Below, piece by piece: positions 60,092-64,000 of a stretch of DNA of 64,000 nucleotides (positions are counted from its first letter, which is position 1; every line of letters begins with the position of its first letter). The translations under genes and the position numbers were made by a program. The stretch comes from Catellatospora sp. TT07R-123. Lineage in GTDB: Bacteria > Actinomycetota > Actinomycetes > Mycobacteriales > Micromonosporaceae. The stretch spans positions 2,294,001 through 2,358,000 of the forward strand of contig NZ_BNEM01000001.1 in the NCBI RefSeq assembly GCF_018327705.1, given 5' to 3'. The notes under the pieces were generated by a model. That model ran no database searches. It was not told the origin of the DNA and worked only from the letters and a program-made list of their open reading frames with translations.

Positions 60092-61300
60092 ATGACGCAG
60101 ACGCCTCAGGTCATGCCCGCCCGCAACTATCCGTTCGGCGAGGCCGACCGGCTCAACCTCGACCCGTTCTACGCCCATCTGCGCGGCGCCGAACCGCTGA
60201 CGCGGGTGCGGCTGCCGTACGGGGAGGAGGCCTGGCTGGCCACCCGTTACGACGACGTGCGGACGGTGCTCGGCGACGCCCGGTTCAGCAGGGCCGCCAG
60301 CGTCGGCCGCGACGAGCCGCGCACCCACCCGCGCCAGGGCGACTCCGGGATGCTGTCCATGGACCCGCCCGAGCACACCCGGCTGCGCAAGCTCGTGGCC
60401 AAGGCGTTCACCGCCCGCCGCGTGGAGACGCTGCGCCCGCGCACCCAGCAGATCGCCGACGGCCTGCTCGACGCGTTCGAGGCCGGGGGCTCCCCCGGCG
60501 ACCTGTGCGAGCACTACGCCACCCCGCTGCCGGTCGCGGTCATCTGCGAGCTGCTGGGCGTGCCCTTCGAGGACCGGGACAGGTTCCAGGTCTGGTCCGA
60601 GGCGATCATCTCGACCACCTCGCTCACCCCCGAGCAGATCCAGGACTACCTCAACAACCTGTGGGGGTACATCGGGCAGCTCATCGCGCAGCGCCGGGTC
60701 CAGGAGACCGACGACCTGCTCGGGGCGCTCGTGCGCGCCCGCGACGAGGACAACGACCGCCTGTCCGAGCAGGAGCTGGTGCAGCTGTCGGCGGGCCTGC
60801 TCGCGGCCGGGCACGAGACCACGGTCACCCAGATCCCCAACTTCGTGTACGTGCTGCTCACCAACCCCGACCGCTATCGCGAACTGGTCGCCCACCCCGA
60901 CCGGATCCCCGCCGCCGTCGAGGAGCTGATGCGGTACGTGCCCCTGGGCACCGCCGCCGCGTTCGCCCGGTATGCCACCGAGGACGTCCTGCTGGGCGAC
61001 ATCCTGGTCCGCGCCGGTGAGCCGGTGCTCGGCTCGCTCGCCGCCGCCAACCGCGACCCGCGGATCTTCGACCACCCCGAGGACCTGGACTTCTCCCGCG
61101 AGACCAACCCGCACATGGGCTTCGGACACGGCCTGCACCACTGCGTCGGCGCGCAGCTGGCCAGAATGGAGCTCCAGGTGGCGATCAGCTCGCTGGTCGC
61201 CCGTTTCCCGAACCTGGAACTGGCCGTTGCCGAAGGGGAGCTGGAGTGGAAGAAGGGCATGCTGGTGCGGGGTCTGCGAGCACTTCCGGTGCGCTGGTGA
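60092..61300 (+). CDS. cytochrome P450 (class I, CYP105/107-like)
   Basis: A 402-residue soluble P450. I-helix LLAAGHETTVTQ with the oxygen-activating Thr, K-helix VEELMRY (ExxR), and the haem-binding loop MGFGHGLHHCVGAQLARMEL with ligand Cys351. Other features are SMDPPEHTRLRKLVAKAFTARRVE and DDLLGALVRAR. It hydroxylates a small organic substrate not readable here. A ferredoxin gene is coupled directly downstream (GTGA), giving its electron donor. GAGGGGAC precedes the ATG. Confidence 0.94.
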   Translation: MTQTPQVMPARNYPFGEADRLNLDPFYAHLRGAEPLTRVRLPYGEEAWLATRYDDVRTVLGDARFSRAASVGRDEPRTHPRQGDSGMLSMDPPEHTRLRKLVAKAFTARRVETLRPRTQQIADGLLDAFEAGGSPGDLCEHYATPLPVAVICELLGVPFEDRDRFQVWSEAIISTTSLTPEQIQDYLNNLWGYIGQLIAQRRVQETDDLLGALVRARDEDNDRLSEQELVQLSAGLLAAGHETTVTQIPNFVYVLLTNPDRYRELVAHPDRIPAAVEELMRYVPLGTAAAFARYATEDVLLGDILVRAGEPVLGSLAAANRDPRIFDHPEDLDFSRETNPHMGFGHGLHHCVGAQLARMELQVAISSLVARFPNLELAVAEGELEWKKGMLVRGLRALPVRW

Positions 61301-61521
61301 GCGGGCAGTGGCGGGTCCAGGTCGACCCGGGGCGCTGCATCGGCTCGGGCCTGTGCGCGGGCTCGGCGCCGGACCACTTCGAGCTGGTCGACAAGAAGTC
61401 GCGCCCGGTGCGTGAGCTGGTCGACCCGAGCGATGAGGTCTCGGACGCGGCCGACTGCTGCCCCGTCGAGGCCATCCTGGTCACCGACGCCGCCACCGCC
61501 GAAACCATCGCCCCCGCCTGA
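61297..61521 (+). CDS. 3Fe-4S ferredoxin of the P450
   Basis: A 74-residue ferredoxin: WRVQVDPGRCIGSGLCAGSAPDHFEL at the start and AADCCPVEAILV near the end. The cluster motif has Cys-x5-Cys, with Gly/Ser/Ala where a fourth ligand would be, then the distal Cys-Pro; this is the [3Fe-4S] type that serves actinomycete P450s. The GTG at 61297 lies in the P450 stop, so the two are made together. A reductase gene is not in the window. Confidence 0.92.
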   Translation: MSGQWRVQVDPGRCIGSGLCAGSAPDHFELVDKKSRPVRELVDPSDEVSDAADCCPVEAILVTDAATAETIAPA

Positions 61522-61529
61522 CCCGTTTT

Positions 61530-61598
61530 GCATTGACGCTGGCCTATCTAGAGGACGATTCTCCAAGATCTGTCCTCTAGATAGGTCAGCGTCAATGC
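61530..61598. repeat. long near-perfect inverted repeat
   Basis: 27-nt arms, 61530-61556 and 61572-61598, match in 26 positions; the left arm begins GCATTGACGCTGGCCTATCT and the loop is 15 nt. It follows the ferredoxin gene by 8 bp and is unusually AT-rich for the region. It may be a transcription terminator, but its length, sharp ends and composition also suit a small non-autonomous mobile element. Confidence 0.85.
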
Positions 61599-61733
61599 TA
61601 AGTGGGGCGGGTCGGCCGCTGGCGTGACGTGGCCGACAGTGGGGCCCCGGAAAGTGGCGCGATTCGGCTCTGCCCCGTTCGGCTGCGTACAGTTTGCGGG
61701 CATGATGGGCGAGCGCACGGGACGGGCAGGGGC

Positions 61734-63182
61734 ATGACGGTCGACGAGTACGGGCAGGGCATCGACCCCGACCGCCTGGAAGCCTGCCTGAACGTCCTCG
61801 CCGAGGTCGAGAAGCTGCCCCCCGGCCACCCGGACGCGGTCGCCGTACGCCGTGCCGTGGGCCACCTGTTCAAGGTCGTCAAGCAGCAGCGGCGCCGGGA
61901 CCGGCGCGAGGAGGTCCTCGCCGCCGACGAGGCGGTCACCGCCGCGACGGCCACCGGGGCGCCCGGCCGCATCGACGACGAGACCTCGGGCGTGTTCGGC
62001 CTGAGCTCGCCGACCGAGGGCGACGTCGCCGGCCACCTGCGCCAGGCGCGGGCCTGCTACACCTGCAAGGACCGCTACACCCAGGTGGACGCGTTCTACC
62101 ACCAGCTGTGCCCACCGTGCGCGCAGCTGAACCGGGAGCGCCGCGAGGCGCGCGCGGACCTGACCGGGCGGCGGGCGCTGCTGACCGGCGGCCGCGCCAA
62201 GATCGGCATGTACATCGCGCTGCGGCTGCTGCGCGACGGCGCGCACACCACGATCACCACCCGGTTCCCCAGCGACGCGGTGCGCCGGTTCAAGGCGCAG
62301 CCCGACAGCGCGGACTGGCTGCACCGGCTGCGCATCGTCGGCATCGACCTGCGCGACCCGGCGCAGGTGGTGGCGCTGGCCGACTCGGTCGCCGCGCAGG
62401 GCCCGCTCGACATCCTGATCAACAACGCGGCGCAGACGGTGCGCCGGTCGCCGCAGGCGTACGCGCAGCTGCTGGCCGCCGAGTCCGCGCCGCTGCCGGA
62501 CGGGCCGATGCCGGAGCTGATCGCGTTCGGGCACTACCGGGGCGACAGCCCGGCGGCGGCCGCGATCCAGGCGATGCCGCACCAGCAGCTCAGCCCGGAG
62601 CTGGTGACCTCGCTCGCGCTGTCGGCCGGCGGGGCCTCGCTGGAGCGCATCGCCGCCCATACCGCCATCGACGCGGGCGGCCTGGTGCCCGACCTCGACT
62701 CCAGCAACAGCTGGGTGCAGGTGGTGCAGGAGGTCGACCCGATCGAGCTGCTGGAAGTGCAGCTGTGCAACGTCACCGCCCCGTTCGTCCTGGTCAGCCG
62801 CTTGCGGGCGGCGATGGCCGCGTCCGGCGCGCGGCGCAAGTACGTGGTGAACGTGTCGGCGATGGAAGGGCAGTTCAGCCGCCGGTACAAGGGGCCGGGG
62901 CACCCGCACACGAACATGGCCAAGGCCGCCCTGAACATGCTGACGCGCACCAGCGCGGGCGAGATGCTGACCGACGGCATCCTGATGACCGCGGTCGACA
63001 CCGGCTGGATCACCGACGAGCGCCCGCACCCGACCAAGATCCGGCTGGCCGAGGCGGGTTTCCACGCCCCGCTCGACCTGGTCGACGGCGCCGCCCGGGT
63101 GTACGACCCGATCGTGCGCGGCGAGCTCGGCGAGGACCTGTACGGCTGCTTCCTGAAGGACTACAAGCCGTCGCCCTGGTGA
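61734..63182 (+). CDS. SDR-fold protein with a zinc-type Cys motif and no catalytic Tyr
   Basis: A 482-residue protein. Residues 1-135 are an added domain with a helical start and a four-Cys motif, C108-x2-C111 (ACYTCKD) and C126-x2-C129 (LCPPCAQ), likely to hold zinc. Residues ~143-400 form a short-chain dehydrogenase: LTGGRAKIGMYIALRLL (cofactor loop), DILINNAAQT, and VVNVSAMEGQFS with the Ser. The usual YxxxK reads T393-N-M-A-K397, so the catalytic Tyr is absent. An insert of some 90 residues separates NNAAQ from the Ser strand. TACAGT about 40 bp upstream may be its -10. Confidence 0.82.
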   Translation: MTVDEYGQGIDPDRLEACLNVLAEVEKLPPGHPDAVAVRRAVGHLFKVVKQQRRRDRREEVLAADEAVTAATATGAPGRIDDETSGVFGLSSPTEGDVAGHLRQARACYTCKDRYTQVDAFYHQLCPPCAQLNRERREARADLTGRRALLTGGRAKIGMYIALRLLRDGAHTTITTRFPSDAVRRFKAQPDSADWLHRLRIVGIDLRDPAQVVALADSVAAQGPLDILINNAAQTVRRSPQAYAQLLAAESAPLPDGPMPELIAFGHYRGDSPAAAAIQAMPHQQLSPELVTSLALSAGGASLERIAAHTAIDAGGLVPDLDSSNSWVQVVQEVDPIELLEVQLCNVTAPFVLVSRLRAAMAASGARRKYVVNVSAMEGQFSRRYKGPGHPHTNMAKAALNMLTRTSAGEMLTDGILMTAVDTGWITDERPHPTKIRLAEAGFHAPLDLVDGAARVYDPIVRGELGEDLYGCFLKDYKPSPW

Positions 63183-63865
63183 CCGGCGAGCAGCCCCGAC
63201 CCGTCCCGCTCGGCGACCTCGTCCGGCGCGGCCGCGTCCAGCACGGTCAGCGCCGCCTGGTAGCCGTCCCCCGGTGACAGCGTGTACATGACCGACCCGG
63301 CGACGATCTCGGGCCGCCCGTCGTAGCGGTGCAGCCGGGGCGGCTCGTGCGGGGCGGACACCTCGATCTTCGTCATCGCCGTCCGCAGCCCGTCGCCGGT
63401 GGCCTTGAGCACCGACTCCTTGCGAGTCCAGTACGTGTAGAACCCGGCCTGGTCGGGGATGCCGCGGGCCAGTTCGGCGGGGCTGAGCGCCAGGCGGGAC
63501 AGCCCGGCGACGTCCCGGTCGGGCTGGTTCTGCTCGACGTCGACGCCCAGCGGGCCGCCCCGGCCGAGCACCACCGCGATCCGGTCGCCGGAGTGCGACA
63601 CCGACACGTGCAGGCCGGTGCCGGGCAGTACGGGCCGCCCGTGCGGGACGGCGCAGTCGGGGCAGCCGCGCTCGACCCGTACCCGATGGGGGTCCTGGCC
63701 GAGCTCGCGGCCCGCGGCCAGGCGCAGCAGCGCGGCGGCCGCGGTCTGCCGGGCCTGGTCCTCGGGCCGGCGCAGCGCGGCCCGGCGCTGCCGCTCGCCG
63801 TCGCTGAGCAGCTCCAGGTGCTCGGGCCGGGCGTCGGCCGGGCGGGCCCACCAGACCGCGATCAC
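63161..63865 (-). CDS. 4'-phosphopantetheinyl transferase (Sfp type)
   Basis: A ~234-residue enzyme that activates acyl or peptidyl carrier proteins. The family motifs are LPGTGLHVSVSHSGDRIAVVLG, GPLGVDVEQNQPDRD (Mg-binding Asp-x-Glu) and FYTYWTRKESVLKATGDGL (W-x-x-KE-A-x-x-K). An internal Cys pair lies in RGCPDCAVPHG. The GTG at 63865 overlaps the stop of the upstream gene (GTGA); a GTG one codon earlier (63868) is equivalent. Its 3' end overlaps the convergent SDR-like gene by 22 bp. No carrier protein or synthase gene is in the window. Confidence 0.92.
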   Translation of the reverse strand: MIAVWWARPADARPEHLELLSDGERQRRAALRRPEDQARQTAAAALLRLAAGRELGQDPHRVRVERGCPDCAVPHGRPVLPGTGLHVSVSHSGDRIAVVLGRGGPLGVDVEQNQPDRDVAGLSRLALSPAELARGIPDQAGFYTYWTRKESVLKATGDGLRTAMTKIEVSAPHEPPRLHRYDGRPEIVAGSVMYTLSPGDGYQAALTVLDAAAPDEVAERDGSGLLAGHQGDGL

Positions 63866-64000
63866 CACTTGGCCTCGAACTTCGACACCCCGGACTTGGT
63901 GGCGTCGCCGGACAGCCGGGCCTTGGCGGCGGTGTCGGCGTACATGGTCCAGCGCAGGAAGTCGGTGATCGTCTTGATGACCTGGTCGAAGCCCTTGGCC
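63862..64000 (-). CDS. C-terminal end of an unidentified protein (cut by window edge)
   Basis: The frame reads AKGFDQVIKTITDFLRWTMY and continues to end GVSKFEAKW, 45 residues before the TGA at 63864-63862. Codon usage is strongly GC3-rich, and the stop overlaps the phosphopantetheinyl transferase start, so it is a real gene. The FLRWTMYAD...ARL pattern recalls the tail of secreted alpha/beta hydrolases of actinomycetes, but the fragment is too short for a firm call. Confidence 0.7.
   Translation of the reverse strand, partial: AKGFDQVIKTITDFLRWTMYADTAAKARLSGDATKSGVSKFEAKW

Noticed and set aside
59199-63868. A natural-product biosynthetic cluster (methyltransferase, P450, ferredoxin, SDR, phosphopantetheinyl transferase)
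   Set aside because: No carrier protein, synthase or other scaffold enzyme is present, strands alternate, and the SDR lacks its catalytic Tyr. Proximity alone is not enough.

Overview
The window is high-GC DNA from a filamentous-type actinomycete. GTG starts are frequent, stops and starts overlap as ATGA, GTGA or TGATG, and there is an F420-type luciferase-like oxidoreductase, a PucR regulator and actinobacterial DUF3159, DUF5703 and DUF1990 proteins. Gene content resembles Micromonosporaceae (Micromonospora, Actinoplanes, Catellatospora), but that placement is inference. No rRNA, tRNA, transposase, integrase or CRISPR array was seen.

Layout. (1) 1-11663, minus strand: a twelve-gene purine-catabolic operon that continues past the left edge. 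In transcription order it encodes OHCU decarboxylase, 5-hydroxyisourate hydrolase, urate oxidase, the xanthine dehydrogenase FAD and 2Fe-2S subunits, an 8-oxoguanine/guanine-type deaminase, the xanthine dehydrogenase molybdenum subunit, malate synthase, a citrate-lyase-like DUF6986 protein, allantoinase, allantoicase and the first codons of a MocA-like nucleotidyltransferase. A divergent PucR regulator (11770-13293) probably controls it. The operon takes purines to allantoin and glyoxylate and supplies the enzyme that turns glyoxylate into malate. (2) 13.4-25.3 kb: housekeeping and metabolic genes, including a uppP-phosphatase pair, a hydrolase/MarR pair with a clear double operator, an aldo/keto reductase, an M20 peptidase, DUF3159 and a nucleoside hydrolase. 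(3) 25.4-28.2 kb: a large membrane-embedded alpha/beta hydrolase and a cupin. (4) 28.4-34.2 kb: a LacI regulator, a ROK kinase and a secreted GH92 alpha-mannosidase; the last two carry the same 12-bp palindrome upstream. (5) 34.3-46.5 kb: lipoprotein, a sigma-like/membrane fusion, a three-gene GT39-GT2/GtrA-GT39 operon, kinase, threonine-aldolase-like enzyme, HEAT-repeat protein and a triplicated secreted protein. (6) 46.5-53.6 kb: DUF1990, an emfourin-like lipoprotein, RecQ and a group of secreted proteins (GH43, EEP nuclease/phosphatase, HAF-repeat protein, M15-like peptidase with a Ser/Pro/Ala tail). (7) 53.8-57.0 kb: an ABC pair and a BenE transporter with a divergent XRE-cupin regulator. 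(8) 57.1-59.2 kb: a lower-GC two-gene island, an AAA ATPase (OLD/RecF-like) with a TOPRIM-like DUF4276 protein, which is the best candidate for an anti-phage system. (9) 59.2-64 kb: methyltransferase, P450 with its 3Fe-4S ferredoxin, an odd zinc-motif SDR, a phosphopantetheinyl transferase and the end of another gene.

A second layer is a set of dispersed hairpin elements. Two families have two copies each in the window (13.3/23.3 kb and 36.8/46.5 kb), and there are single long inverted repeats at 7.2, 28.3 and 61.5 kb. The one at 7.2 kb lies inside the xanthine dehydrogenase reading frame. All coordinates, motifs and repeats were read by eye; family assignments rest on recognised motifs, not on searches.
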